Assembly (NCBI GenBank): GCA_030685235.1
Contig: MU839192.1
Span: forward strand, 1 to 64,000
Direction: 5' to 3'
Origin: Copromyces sp. CBS 386.78
Taxonomy: Eukaryota > Ascomycota > Sordariomycetes > Sordariales > Sordariaceae
Length of the DNA stretch: 64,000 bases
In this document: piece after piece, positions 37,578 to 50,930 of the stretch
How positions within the stretch are numbered: position 1 is the first letter of the stretch
Layout of the letters: each line of letters begins with the position of its first letter
Made by a program: the position numbers and the translations under genes
Notes under the pieces: model-generated
Database searches by the model: none
Seen by the model: the letters and a program-made list of their open reading frames with translations, nothing else
Told to the model about the DNA's origin: nothing

Positions 37578-37790
37578 TATCACGGGGCAAGGGCACTGTT
37601 AGGTCTGTGGTACAATATATATTATTGTACGGAGAGAGCAAGGAAGAGGTGTACGCCAGCTAGGGTATAATATAAAGCTCGTTAAGCCTCCATACTAAGG
37701 CTAGACCCAGTACCATAGCAATAGCTATACATAATAGCGCATTAGCTAATAGTACGCAAAGTACAAAGTATATAATCTAGCCTTATAATA
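37578..37790 (-). repeat. 3' LTR of gypsy element D
   Basis: 213 bp on the minus strand, starting TATTATAAGG and ending CCCCGTGATA, the same terminal sequences as the LTRs of elements A and B. It is preceded (minus strand) by a polypurine tract (TTGAGGGGAGGTAG, 37,791-37,804) like the tract before the 3' LTRs of A and B. The internal sequence differs from A and B, so D is a related but separate family. Confidence 0.75.
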
Positions 37791-37992
37791 CTACCTCCCC
37801 TCAAGAAAAGCTCCCGGCTATAAAAGTACTATCTAAATTTAAATATATTATTTTACCCAAAGTAAGTCAAAAATTTTACTAAGACGGGTGGCTACTTAGC
37901 GCCAAAACTCCTACTCAAGGGTAGCCGCCGGCCCAAAACATTACCAAATATACCCTTTTCTTAAAAATATCCCTCCGCCTCGATTATTATTA
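37791..37992 (-). mobile_element. Gypsy element D, 3'-terminal internal fragment
   Basis: Internal DNA next to the 3' LTR of element D. It is cut off at 37,992 by insertion of element A and should continue at about 45,449 beyond A. No coding motif is readable. Confidence 0.6.
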
Positions 37993-38242
37993 TATTATAG
38001 GGTTAGACCTGTGATGTGCTGTGCTGCACTGACTGCACATGTGCTGTGCCGACCAGAGCCCAAAGCTCTAGCTACGTATATATTATTGTTACGTGCAGCC
38101 TTACGTGCCCGCGGTCTGGTCTGTAGGGCTCTCGCCCATATACAGCCAGACCTCTGCGTATACTTCCTTCTCTCCTCCTTTCTCTTTATATAATAACGTA
38201 TATTTTATTATACCCCCTACGGTACCATTTCGCCCCGTAATA
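37993..38242 (+). repeat. 5' LTR of element A
   Basis: Starts TATTATAGGG and ends CCCCGTAATA. The outer part is largely unmutated and the inner part carries most of the RIP changes relative to the 3' LTR. Confidence 0.92.
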
Positions 38243-41200
38243 GTTTATTACATCTAATTATTACGCTGCGCGCGCCTATTTAATAAGAGGAAGATTATTC
38301 GTATCATTACGATTGCAATAATTAGTTAATTAAGACTCGACCTTGCGCGTTCCCGACTTCGAATTATAAATTTAGCCGTTAAATTAAGTAAAATACTAAA
38401 ACGAATATTATTAAGATTGTTCGCACTCTCTTTCTCTCCTTTATATTTATTAAAATATATTTAATTTAATAATTAATATCTAATTCTATCGTTCCTTAAA
38501 CCTAGCCTATAACCGATAATTTTATTACTATTATAGTTATTAGCGCTATTATAATAATTATTAATTTAAAATACTAAAACGATTTAATAGTTTTTATTTA
38601 AACGTTCGAAGGTTTCTATTATTAAGCGATTAAAATTTTAATCTTTATTTTTTAGGCGTATAATTTCATTAATTTTTCTATTTTTTAAACCTTTTTCTCC
38701 GCCTTTTATCGCCTACTTCGTAATAATATAATTATAGCCCGAACCAACGTTCGTAATTTCGAAGAAAATTTTATTGCGGTTAGAGAGGAAGTTATTTATT
38801 TATAAACTTGTATTAGAAATTTTAACTACGAAATCGCTTATAAAGAAAGTAATATTACAATTATCCGTACTTAATATTTATTTGCTATTTAGGCTAGCGT
38901 AAAGGATTATTAAAATTAACTTAAATCGCTCTATAAATAAATTACCGTTCTTAAGAAAGAGTTTAGCGATTTCCGTATAATATCCGCGGCCGCTTTCTAA
39001 TTCTAAAAGGATTATTATTAAAAAATCCTTTTCAACCTTCGTATTTAGTTCTTAAAGAATAGTCCGGTTCCCCTATTATCCCCTAATTTAACCCCCTTAC
39101 TTCTTAGCGTATTTAGTAATTCCGGTAATAACAACGATATAATAAGTACTAGTGAGAATAATAATGGCTATAGGTCGGTATTACATATTATAGTTACCCC
39201 CGCCTTTAATAGTAAAAAATTGTCGATCGAACGTACCGTAAAATATTACGCTTAGTATATACGTATGAAATTTATTTAAGTAAATGAACTTAAAATCTTT
39301 GCCGACGAGCGCCCCAAATTTTCCTTTATTACCCGCTCTATTAAAGGCGCCCCGTTCGAAGCTATTAAAATTAAATTAAATAAGGCTATCTTCGGCGAAT
39401 TTTATAAGTAGGCTATAGCCTTCGAATTAATTACCGAACTAAATAAGAAGTATAATAATATTAACGTTATCGTAAAGTCCTACTACGCTTTCGAAGATTT
39501 TAAAATATTTAAAGGTATAAAATAGACCGATTTTAAGGAAAAGTTCGTTATATTTATCGATAAATATAAATTTAATAATGGTATAAAGATCTATTACCTT
39601 TATTAGAAAATTAGCGACTATATTCGCTTCGCCCTTTTTTATTAACGTCCTTAGCCCGCTAATAATAAGTTTAATAAATAATTTAAAGCCGCTCGTAACT
39701 TCGTTAAAATATTAGAAGATAAAGACTAGCGTAAAAAATAGATTAATTTATTTTATAAGGCTAATATAACTAATATTTCCGCTCTTACCGGTCGTTCCAG
39801 CATTTCCGCAATTAAGGCAACTATTAATTAAGGCGGCGATACAATAGATTTTAACGCTATAATTAAGATTAATATTTAAATATTTCGTATAATCGAAATT
39901 AGTATTTTTAAATACTATATGAAAATAGGTATTTATACTTATTACGGAAGGCCCGGCTATTATTCTACTAATTGTCGCGCCCGTATTAATTTTAAGAAGG
40001 AGGTTAAGCCCTGTAATAATTGTAATAAAGGCCGCAGCGGTAACGTTAATACTATTAGCAACGGTAATAATAATTGTAATAATAGCGGTAATAATAATAG
40101 TACTTTTAATAATAGAAGTAACGGCAATTGTAATAATAATAGCGGTAATAATAATAGTAGTAGTAATAATAATAGCGGTAATTAATAATAGTCCGCTTAA
40201 AGTTAATATAATTACGGATAGTAGCGTTTTAATTATAGCGGCGGATATTATATTAATATTATAAACCCCAGTATAAATATAAGAGCTCTAGCCCTTAATA
40301 TTCTAATTCCCGGCTATTATAACCCTGTTCCGGCCTATTAGCCTAATTTTATTAGCCCGGTTATAAGTAACGAAAACGGCTCGATTTCGGGCTAGGGAAA
40401 TATATAGCCTCCTAATTAAATCGCGTTTAAAGGTACGAATCTAACGGATATAGAGGAAATAATAGGATTGTCCCTATACGGCTAAATATTATTAAAATAA
40501 ATAAATTTTTAGTAAATAGCCGTTATAAATACCTAAATTTATCAAATCTTTCTATTTATTTATTTTATAAACTACGTAAATTATATTATACTACTTTCGT
40601 TAATAGAGGATATATTACCTTTAATTTTATTAATTGTTATTTTGTTTACTATTATTATTTTCCTTTTCTTCCGTTCGCCGTTCCTAAATTATTATACTTC
40701 GTTAATAGCTAAATTAAGGGTAATATTATTTACTTTTTTAAATTTATAATATAAGTAGGAATTTATTACGAAATTATTAATTTATTAATTTACGATTTAA
40801 TTAAAAATAACCCCGTTATTTTAAATTACCCGTAGTTCGTTTATTACGCCCTAAATATTAATTAGCCTAATAATTCCCTTTAATTTAATTCCGCTTATAA
40901 ATAATATAGTTATTTCCCGCCCGGGAGTTCGAATTATATTGCTCTACTTTCGAACCGCTATTTTACAATTCTACGACCGCCGGTTTAACGTTTATATTAA
41001 AGTCTAATAATAGAGGATATAAATAATAAAAGTAAGCCTAATTAATACGATAAAATAATAATTATTAAGTAATTATCTATTTCCGCTATAATTAAGTATA
41101 TTATTTATTAACGATTTTACTATTTTAAGTATAGGGTTGCTAACCGGCTAGGTATTACCCCGTTCGGGAAAGTGAAAGGCGGTAACGTAATTATACTATT

Positions 41201-44200
41201 AATTTTGCCCCCGGTTCCTTCTATACTTCGCCCGGCGCCCTACTATTAAATTAGCGGCATAAGAACTTCCGTAGTAGATTACTAAATCCCGGTCCGGCTC
41301 TATAATATTCTAGTTAGTCCTATTAATCCTAATAATATTAAGGAACTTCCTACTACTACTTTCAATTAGTTAGCGGAAATTTATAAACTTTAGATTATCC
41401 GTATAATTCGGGTTAATTTAAACGAAGATATCCGTAGGTTAATCGAAGAAAACGAGAAATTAGAAAAGGAAGGACGGGTTTTAGACCCTTAGAATATAAA
41501 CGATAATTTTACGCTAAATATAGTAGTAGAAGTATTACTAGGTAAAAGCTAGTATTTTAAATACTTTTTTGGTAATAAATATTATTATTAAATTAATACC
41601 CTAGTAAGGAAGGGAGACGAAGCCGCCCTAAGGGCTGTAAAAATTTCCAACTTTATTAAAATTAATAGTATTAACAATTATTTTCTTTATTACGAAGAAA
41701 TAATTAATAAGTATTTTATAATAAATAGTATTATTATTAATAAAATTACGTTTAAAGACGCAGTTAAATTCTATAAAAAAATTAATAAACTTTTTAAGAC
41801 AATTGTAAAAATTTAAATTAAATTCCTACGATAATATTAATATTATATATAAACCTTTTTATAAGAGGGAGCGGATATCCTTCCCCCCTATAGGGTATAC
41901 GATCTAAAAATCGAACTCCGTCCGGGAATAATCCCTCCCGCTTCCCGCGGGTATACGTTCAATCCTAACGAATTTAATGTTATTAAGAAATAAGTCGATA
42001 ATATATTCTAAAAGAAGTTTATTAGGCCTTTATAATTAGAGGCCTTAATACTTCTACTCCTTATTAAAAAACCGGGAGGCGGAATCTATATTTACGTTAA
42101 CTACTATAATATTAATAATGTTACTTTTAAATCCTATTATCCTTTCCCGCTTATTAAAAAAACCCTTAACGTAATTTACTACGCTAAGATTTTTATAAAA
42201 TTCAATATAATCGCTACTTTTAACCGTATTTATATTAAATAAGGATACGAATAGTTTACCGCTTTTATAACCCGGTTTAGCCTATTTAAATTTTTAATTA
42301 TTCCTTTTAATTTATAAAGCGCCCTAAGTATATTTTATAATTATATTAATAATATCCTATATAATATTTTCGACGTTTATACGACCGCTTACTTCGATAA
42401 TATTTTTATTTATTCTAATAATATTAAAGACTACGAGTAGTATATTAACGACGTCTTCGATAAGTTAGCGAAAGCAGGCTTTAGCGTTGATATTAATAAA
42501 TATAAATTTTATATAATAAGAATAAAATATTTAGGTTTAATTATTACGCTTAGAAGTATCGAAATAGATTTAGAAAAGGTTAAGGCTATTACGGATTAGT
42601 AGGTACCGGAGTTAAAGAAGTTTTTACAATCCTTTTTAGGCTTTACGAACTTCTATCGATAATTTATAAAAGATTTTTCAATAATAGTTACTCCGCTTTA
42701 CGAATTTATAAAGAAGGACGTTGGATAATTTTAGGATAATTATTATTAAACCGCTTTCGAAGCTTTTAAACGGGCGTTTACTAGCGGACCTATATTTAAA
42801 ATTTATAATTAGATTAGGAAGACTATAATTGAAATAGACGCCTTTAATTAGGCTGCGGGTAGTACCCTTTCTTAATATAGAAATAATAGTATTCTCTACC
42901 CTATCGCCTACTTTTCGGCTAAATACAATTCCTAAGAATATAATTATAATATTTATAATAAAGAGTTACTCGCAATTATTAAAGTATTAAAAGAATAAAG
43001 GCCGGAATTTAAAGGAATTTAATAATCGTTTAATATTTTAATAAATTATAAGAATTTCTAAATATTTACGACTAATAAGCAGCTAATTTAATAATATATA
43101 TACTAATCTTAATTCCTATCCCAATTTAACTTCTTAATTAAATATACGCCGGGTTCGAAAAACCTTCGCCTAAATACCCTAAATCGCAAATTTAACGACC
43201 GCTTAAATAACGAAGAGGATAATCGTTTAGTCGCCTATAAGAGGGCCTTACTAAATTTATTTTAGTTCGAAGAAAGCTATTTCGAATTTAATAATCCGGC
43301 GGTAAAGTTCTCCTTTTACCTATTAGGCCTAAATAACTTAAATACTTAATTAACCAATAATTTTATCTATACGAATTATAAAACCTCTATTTTCCTATAA
43401 AAGTTAGTCTCCTCCTTTATTAGCGGAGCCCGTTAATAGCTTACTACTATTAAAAAGGTTTTTTATAGGGCCTTTTTAGAATATTAAATCGTTAATAGTA
43501 TTACGAAATAGCGCGACTAAATTATCGTTAATCCCTACGATAAAAATCTCCAATTCCAATTTATTAATCGCTAATACAATTCCCCGGACGCCAGTTATCT
43601 AGGCCGTAACGCTACGTACGAACTCCTATAACGCAATTTCTATTAGGAGGGGATATATAACGACGTACGCTTTTTTTATAAAGAATACTTACTTTATATA
43701 AAGACTAAATCTTTAAAGAGAGGTTCGGCCGGTTATTTTAAATTAATTACAATTACTTTCGTACTATAAACCAATATTTCAATCGATTATATTATACTAC
43801 TACTACTAAATACCTATTTAAGCTAAACTTTTAAATATATCGCTATTATTATTAATCGACTTATTAAAATATAGTATTATATTCTAATAGTAATTTTAAA
43901 AGCGGAAGAATTAGCGAACTAATTTATCGATTATATTTATTCGATATATAGTCTTTTAAATAGTATATTTTCCGATAGAAGTACTTAATTCGTTTTATAA
44001 TTTTGGTCTACCCTCTATAAGCGGCTATCTGTAATTTACAAACTTACTTCCGCTTTCTATCTTTAAACGAATACTTAGACCGAATATATTAATATAGAAA
44101 TAGAATAATTTTTAAAAATTTATATTAATTAAGTATAAACAGATTGGGTAAAGTAGTTACCGTTAATAGCATTCGCCGGTAATAATATTATTTCTTCGTT

Positions 44201-45198
44201 AACTAATATTTTTCCTTTCTTTACTAATTATAAATATTACCTTTATATAGGTATAGAGCCCCGTACCCCCCCGCTACTAAATCTTTCCCCGGTTTAGTTT
44301 AAAGAATATTATAAAGTTAACGAATTAGCGGACTACTTTTAATAGATTTGGGATTTCGTTATTTAATAATTTCGTTATATATAGGAACGGTATAAGGATA
44401 ATACTAATAAGAAGCGAATCAATTCTATTAAATATTATATTAATAATATAGTTCTCTTTAATATAATTAACTTTATTAACGGACGTTTATATACGAAATT
44501 ATATCCTTACTAAGAGGGGCCTTTTAAAATTATGTACGCCGAATTGTATATAGTTTATTTCGCCCTCCCCTCTAATATAAAGTATTTACTAATTTTCTAC
44601 GTTTTTATAATATAATTATAATTTGGTTAGGGCTTTTTAGGCTAGCCTATTATAATCGACGTCTAGGCTAACGAAAGTAGAGTTATAATACGGATTAACG
44701 GTTAGGAGGAGTACGAAGAGTAAGCATTCGAACGTTTTATAAATTATTAGTAGATAGGTAATAATAGGTATTAGAAATATAAGGTTAAATAGAAGATTGG
44801 TAACCCTACTTAAGAATTTATTAATAATATTATCGATTGTAAATATTATTTTTAGCAATTCTATTACGAATACCCGGATAACTTAATTTTTTTAGAGGTT
44901 TAGAAGGTTTTTAAACGATTCGCTGCCGATACTTTAGCGCTAATAATAATACTAGCGCCGGTAGCCCCCGAACTATTATAGCGCCGTTTTAGCCGTTTAA
45001 TATAGTAAGAGACGGCCGCCGCTATAAAAAATAGGACGTAGAAGGATATAGAAGAGGGTTTATACTTCGCGTTTAGAAGGGTATTTCGGAAATTAATAGA
45101 TATTTATAAGGATAAGAGGTTACGGGAAGGGTTTTAAATCTATTATTTTACGTATATATAGATTTTCAACTCTTCGAACCTTTTTTGAGGGGGAATAA

Positions 45199-45448
45199 TA
45201 TTATAGGGTTAGATTTATAATGTGCTATACTATACTAACTATATATATACTGTGCCGACTAGAGCCTAGAGCTTTGGTTACGTATATATTATTATTATAT
45301 ACAGCCTTACATGCCCGCGGTCTAGTCTATAGGGCTCTCGCCTATATATAGCCAGACCTCCGCGCACACTTCCTTCTCTCCTCCTTTCTCCTTATACAAT
45401 AACGTATATCTTATCATACCCCCTACGGTACTATCTCGCCCCGTGATA
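45199..45448 (+). repeat. 3' LTR of element A
   Basis: Starts TATTATAGGG and ends CCCCGTGATA. The first two thirds are heavily mutated relative to the 5' LTR and the last third is the better preserved copy. Confidence 0.92.
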
Positions 45449-48400
45449 TATTATAAACAATCCCAAATAAGCTCAAAATCGTACCCAATAGTCTTATAAA
45501 CTTCCCATCCATACTTTACTATTACTAACCCCCGACGGGGGGTACTATAAGGACGCTCGTAATATAATAATTTATAAGGATATTTATAACCCTACTAATA
45601 CCGTAAACTATAAAGACCCTCTATTCGAATTTTATTTATAACTATTATAATTATCTTTTCTCTATATCTCGTAACTATATCTCCTATCCCTACTAACCGC
45701 AGCAAAAATCTTAATCGTAAACTCTAACCGTTAATTAGGGGGGGGGGTAAAGTACTAGGAATAAAAAATATAGGACCGCCGTAAAACGTATTATCTCCTA
45801 ATCGCTATTAACAATACCTAATTACTACAACTAAATATTTATAAAACAATTCGGCTAAAATACACAAAATAAATTGTACTCTAAACTCCTTTTTTATTAT
45901 TTTCAATCGTTTTACTAGTATTAAAACTATTATACTACTCTAATACTACGTTAGAAAAGTTATTAAAAGGGATCTAAATTAATAGTAACGTCGGAATTAA
46001 TAGTAATATCGGTTAATAATAATTTCTTCTTCAGCCTTCCTCTACTTTTACGTTTCTTTACCTAAGCTAGGGGTACTCCCGCATTTAAATTAATATTATA
46101 ATACTTCCAAATAGCGTTATCACACCCTTCCAAATCCTTAACTAATTACCAATTAAATTTATTAATACCTTTCTATTTAATATAATACATCTAACGGCTA
46201 TTATCTACTTTATTATAACTAATAATATCTTCGAATTCCTATTCCTACTATTCGTCGTTATTACACTTATCGATTCTACTTATAATACGGCCTTTATTAC
46301 CTAAAATATCTTATTCGATTTCTTATTAACCTAATAAACCGGCTAACTCCCAGAATTTAACTATAAAAATATAAAATACCGAATTAACTTTTATATTCTT
46401 AAGGAATTTAAATTTAATTCTATAGGAATGGCACTCCAAAACCTAGAATAGTCCCTCAAATCTAAGTACCAATTTTATTTAAAGTCTTCCTATAACGAAA
46501 TTCTTAATATTAAATAAAATTTAATTGCCCGCCTAATATTTAAGTACGTCATTACAATTCTTATTCGTATTCGCCTTATACCGGTCCTACACCTATTTAA
46601 ATAGGGCTACTACGCCGTCTAAAATAGCTTAAAAATAGTTAATAACCTCTAAAGCCTTAAAGAACTCCTTCTTCTAAACTTCTAATAAATTAAGGGGGTA
46701 CGGTTTAGCTAATTCTATACCTATACGAAGATAAAAACCGTAATTAGCGTAGAACAGACTAATTCCCGTAATTTCTAATATTATATTATTATAAATAAAT
46801 TCGGCTAAAAGCAACTAATCCGCTTAATTATCTTATACCTAATTAATATAAAATCGAAAATATTATTCTATTTTTATATTAATCCTTTTAGTTTAGCCAT
46901 TAATTTAAGAATAGAAAATTAAAAATAATTTTACTACTATACCTAATCTTTTATATAATATTCTCTAAAATACAAAAATAAATTAAAATCCTCTATCTAA
47001 AACGATGCTATCTAGTAAACTATAAATACTATAAATGTTTTCGATAAAACGTTTAACTAATTCTTCGGTTTCTAAAGTTTCTATTAGTAAGTAGTACCGT
47101 ATCTTTATAAAATAGTTAACTACTATTACTATATACTTATAAATCCTCCCTCTCCTTATATAAAGCGTTATAAATATAATATAGTCTATTAATATTTATA
47201 ACCAAGCTTTAAATAGGACGGAGAAAAGTTTTAAGAATCCTACTAGCGAATATTATAATAATTTTATTTTAATGTAAGCTAAATAAGCTTTATAAAATAC
47301 TTTAATTAATTAATATATTCTAAACTAATAATAAAAGCGGTTAAAGGTTTTATATATCCTTTTTCGATTTAAATAACTTCCTAATTTAGTTATATATATT
47401 TTATAAATTAATTAAAATTAAATTTCCTTATTATTTAAATTAATAAAAACGTATTCCTTTATATCCTTCTTCTAATAAATTCGGCCTATTTGTATTAAAT
47501 ATTTTACAAATGTAATTTTAAAGTATTTTATAATTTCGAAGGTCTATTTTCGTTAGCCGTCTTTTTATAAATAGGATATTATCTCTTATATCAAATTTAA
47601 TTTAGTATAATTATTATTAATAAAATTATTAGTAAATTTTATAATATTGAATTCGTAGAAATTAAAATCGTCGAAATTTAAGTTTTAATTGTAGAAATCT
47701 ATATTATAATTTATATAATAAATCTCTTTTATCCTACTTAAATATAAGTAGGCCACGTCTACGGATTTATTATTAAAAAACGCCGGGTCGAAAAAATCTA
47801 AATTAATTAATAATTTCTTTCATATTATTAATCTTTTATTATCGCCAAACTATAGCCTATCTTCTAACTTCCTACTCAAAGTATCCGGCTATATATTCGC
47901 TACTCCTTATTTATATATAATACGAAAATTAAAGCGGCTAAGGAATTTAAATTACTTTATATATTTAAAAATAAATTATTTTATTAACGCGAAAATTTTA
48001 AAATTCTTATAATCGGTAATAATCTCTACCTATTCCTATACTCCTTCTAACCTAAAGCTCCATTCTTTAAATACTTTAATAATAATTAGTAATTCCTTAT
48101 TATAAATATTGTAATTATATTCTTAAACGCTATATTTAGTTAAAAAGTATACTACTAAATATAAGATACTATCGTCGCCCTATTATAATAATATACTTCC
48201 TAATACCCAATTGGACGTATCCGTTTCCACAACGGTTCGTTTATTCTAATTAAAAATTTTCAATATTAGTACTATTATAAAGGCTACTTTAAATTCGTTA
48301 AATACCTTTTAGTATTCGACGTTCTATTGCTAATCCTTCGTTGCTATCTTTTTAGTAAATTCGTAGAATAATTTCGCTATCTTAAATTTTTTTTTAATAA

Positions 48401-49082
48401 AACGACAGTAAAAGTTAGCGAAACCTAGGAAAGACTATAGGGCCTTTTTGGATTCTAGTATTTCCTAAACTGTTATTACTTTAATTTTATTTATATCTAT
48501 TTTAATACCTCCCGGTATAATAATAAAACTTAAGTATTTAATATATTTAATATAGAATTCGTACTTATTAATATTAATTTAAAGACCGGCTTTTTCTAAA
48601 CGCGCTAAAATATTAATAACGTACTTAATATACTCCTCCTCGTTTTCCGAATAAATTAAAATATTGTTAAAGTAAATAATTGCAAATTTATTTAATATAT
48701 TATAAAAAATATCATTAATAAAGTATTGGAAGGTTGCCGGCGCGCCTTATAAATCGAATAAGTATATTAGTAATTTGTAAAGACCGAACTATATTATAAA
48801 TATTATAAGCTATTCGTAACCTTTATATATACGGATATAATTAAATACTATAATAATATTGAATTTAATAAAAATCTTTACTTTATAGATAGTATCCAAT
48901 ATCTCTTTAATAAGTAGTAATAGGTATTGTATCTTTAAAGTAGTGTTATTAATACCTCTATAATCTACGCAAATATAGATATTACCGCCTAACTTCTTTA
49001 TTAATATAATTAATAACGATACTAATAATTAGGAAAGCCTAATAAAATTCTATTCCAAATTATTATTTAACTATTTTTTAAG

Positions 49083-49932
49083 GAGAATGTCTTTTCGCAC
49101 CGTCATAAATGTCTTCCGGCACCGTCACCCCACCTATCCCGCCCTCTTAACCAATTAAATCGCTCGTATCTAAACCGCGATCTACCCTCTACTTCGCAAA
49201 TATATTCTTTCATATATTTCACCCAGAAATTTGGGCATTACGTTCTTTTCTAATGTTATGTATTGACGATTGCCAGTAGGTGTTACGATTGCCTGTAGGT
49301 GTTACGTGGTCACGTGATAGCGATTGCTAGCGAGTATTAGCGGGTATTATATATTAATAATAGCTAGCGGGTATTACGTATTAATTATTAATTGCTAACG
49401 AGTGTTACGATTGCTTGTAGGTATTACGTATTAATAATTGCCAGCGGGTATTATGTATCAACTATTAATTGCCAACGAGTATTATAATTATTAGTAAGTA
49501 TTACGTATTAACAATTACCAATAGGTATCACGTATTAATTGTCAATTACTAACGAATATTATAATTGCTAGTAGGTATTACGTATTAACGATTGCCAGCG
49601 GGTATTACGTATTAATTGTCAATTGCCAACGAATATTATAATTGCTAGCAGGTATTATATATTAATAATTATTAGCGAATATTATATATTAACGATTATT
49701 AGCGAGTATTATGTGATAGCGATTGTTAGTGCGTAATAACGTGAAATCTAAGAGTTTAGTAGGTGTAATACGGTTTGCTAACGCTAAAAATAGTCGATTG
49801 TGGAGACTTAAATAGATGCGAGCGATTTAATTGGTTCAAAAATTTTAGTGTGCATTAGCGTATGCTTGGCGCGCGGGATGGGTGGGGTGACGGTGCCGGA
49901 AGACATTTATAACGGTGCGAAAAGACATTCTC
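49083..49932. mobile_element. 850-bp terminal-inverted-repeat element with a minisatellite core
   Basis: Termini at 49,083-49,142 and 49,873-49,932 are inverted repeats matching at 58 of 60 positions; both mismatches are C/T. The inverted similarity resumes further in (AACCAATTAAATCGCTCG on both sides). An 8-bp duplication TTTTTAAG flanks it (49,075-49,082 and 49,933-49,940). Each terminus has two tandem sub-units of the ATGTCTTNNNGCACCGTCA type. It interrupts the RT gene of element D cleanly. There is no transposase, so it is non-autonomous. The 8-bp duplication fits hAT, while the long termini fit Mutator-like elements; the superfamily is undecided. Confidence 0.85.
49262..49725 (+). repeat. 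Degenerate minisatellite inside the TIR element
   Basis: About 460 bases of tandem, diverged units built on the theme GATTGCCAGCGGGTATTACG plus TATTAATTA spacers, with basic periods near 26 bases and higher-order units. Units differ mostly by C/T and G/A, as expected if RIP acted on the array. Confidence 0.8.
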
Positions 49933-50050
49933 TTTTTAAGAACGCTTAACTCTATTAGCGAGAAAAGTCTTAATTTTAAATACGGCAATTCGGTACTAAG
50001 GATAATAATACGGATCATTCCATGTATGAGTAGATTATAGGTAGCAATTA

Positions 50051-50685
50051 ATGTGACACGGGATGCGCGGACCTGCACAACGGCTATATTATGGTCGCAC
50101 GGCAGGGAAGCGATAAAATAAGAAGAGTGGGCCTGCCTACGAAGGATATCTATCCTTCGTAGTATAGAACCTCCTCTTTCTAATTCTTAATCCTACATCA
50201 CGCTTTACACTAGAATACAATACTTTTGCACGTCAATTACAAAGTTATTTAATAAAACAAAGGTATTCCATATTATATAGTAACTACAACTAGAATAATC
50301 CAATCACCTTTCATTTTTTTTCTTCTATCGGTCGAGCCGTAGTAGATCGCGCAAAAAACCTATAATCTAATAACTAGAAAGTATCGCATTGTAACTAAGC
50401 AATAGTAAGTTATATCGCTCCCCCCTCTAAATAACTTATTACTACCTAATCGAATTATAGTAAACTAAGCGATACACTTCCCCTAATACTATTAATCAGC
50501 CGAGTTGTAATAGGCTAAACGATAAGTACCCCGCCTAACGAACTCGTTCTTACGCAATTCACCACTTAGAACCGAGGCTCTCGCAACCGCCAAATTTATA
50601 GTAGGCGATTTACGAAATACCCTCGACGCAAAAGGTTTCCCCCCCACTTCTAAACTTAAGTAAGAAATTGGGTTTCTCCCTATTA
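50051..50685 (+). mobile_element. Probable 5' end of gypsy element C (LTR or leader)
   Basis: After element D ends, a moderately AT-rich non-coding stretch begins near TGTGACACGGGATGCG and runs to the insertion point of element B. Because B carries a perfect CTCCC duplication and the other side leads into the gag-pol of element C, this stretch was contiguous with C before B inserted. Whether it is the LTR of C cannot be shown: the matching 3' LTR is outside the window. Confidence 0.4.
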
Positions 50686-50690
50686 TAGGG
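50686..50690 (+). repeat. Target-site duplication of element B, left (CTCCC)
   Basis: Exact match to 58,108-58,112. A GC-rich duplication in AT-rich surroundings is strong evidence for one insertion. Confidence 0.93.
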
Positions 50691-50930
50691 TTAGGCCTGT
50701 GATGTGCTGTGCTGCACTAACCGTACATATGCTACGACTAGAGCTTTAGAGCTCTATCCTCGTACATATTATTGTTACGTGCAGCCTTACGTGCCTGCGT
50801 ACGGTCTAGCCTATAGGGCTCTCGCCTATATAGCTAGACCTCCGCGTATACTTCCTTCTCTCCTCCCTTCTCTTTATATAATAATATATATTGTACCTTA
50901 CTTATAACGGTGCCCTTTTGCCCCGTAATA
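50691..50930 (+). repeat. 5' LTR of element B
   Basis: Starts TATTATAGGG and ends CCCCGTAATA; aligns along its length with the LTRs of element A and with 57,858-58,107. Confidence 0.92.

Larger units (their letters stand above)
37993..45448 (+). mobile_element. Ty3/gypsy chromovirus element A, RIP-inactivated, complete
   Basis: 7,456 bp with 250-bp LTRs (37,993-38,242 and 45,199-45,448) and a 5-bp TATTA duplication on both sides (weak alone because of AT context, but exactly placed). Order on the plus strand: gag with a degraded zinc knuckle at about 39,940-40,020; reverse transcriptase at about 42,000-42,560; the RT-RNase H link FLGFTNFYR at about 42,635; RNase H near 42,800-43,080; integrase core at about 43,740-44,250 (IIINRLTK, then FSDRSTQFV); and a C-terminal chromodomain-like region at about 44,780-44,900 (ending EYPDN, then VWKVFKR). 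RT before integrase defines Ty3/gypsy. Frames are full of TAA/TAG. Polypurine tract TTGAGGGGGAATAA precedes the 3' LTR. Confidence 0.92.
45454..50075 (-). mobile_element. Ty3/gypsy element D, internal region, RIP-inactivated and 5'-truncated
   Basis: Minus-strand coding. Upstream RT region (LRLFSLIELSVLKK) at about 49,940-49,985, interrupted by the 850-bp element at 49,083-49,932. It then continues NNNLE-NFIRLS, CVDYRGIN at about 48,960, GAPATFQYFINDIFYN, and the catalytic YLDD box degraded to YFNN (followed by ILIYSENEEE) at about 48,640-48,670. RNase H begins ETDTSNWVLGS at about 48,200. Integrase is expected at about 46,900-47,600 but is hard to read. The 3' LTR is at 37,578-37,790, displaced by element A. 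No matching 5' LTR was found; the sequence stops resembling gypsy at about 50,075. Confidence 0.75.

Noticed and set aside
39919..40185. Asn-rich open frame that looks like a small protein.
   Set aside because: It is the surviving piece of the gag zinc-knuckle region of element A; the Asn runs come from AAT repeats, and element B has the matching region with stops.
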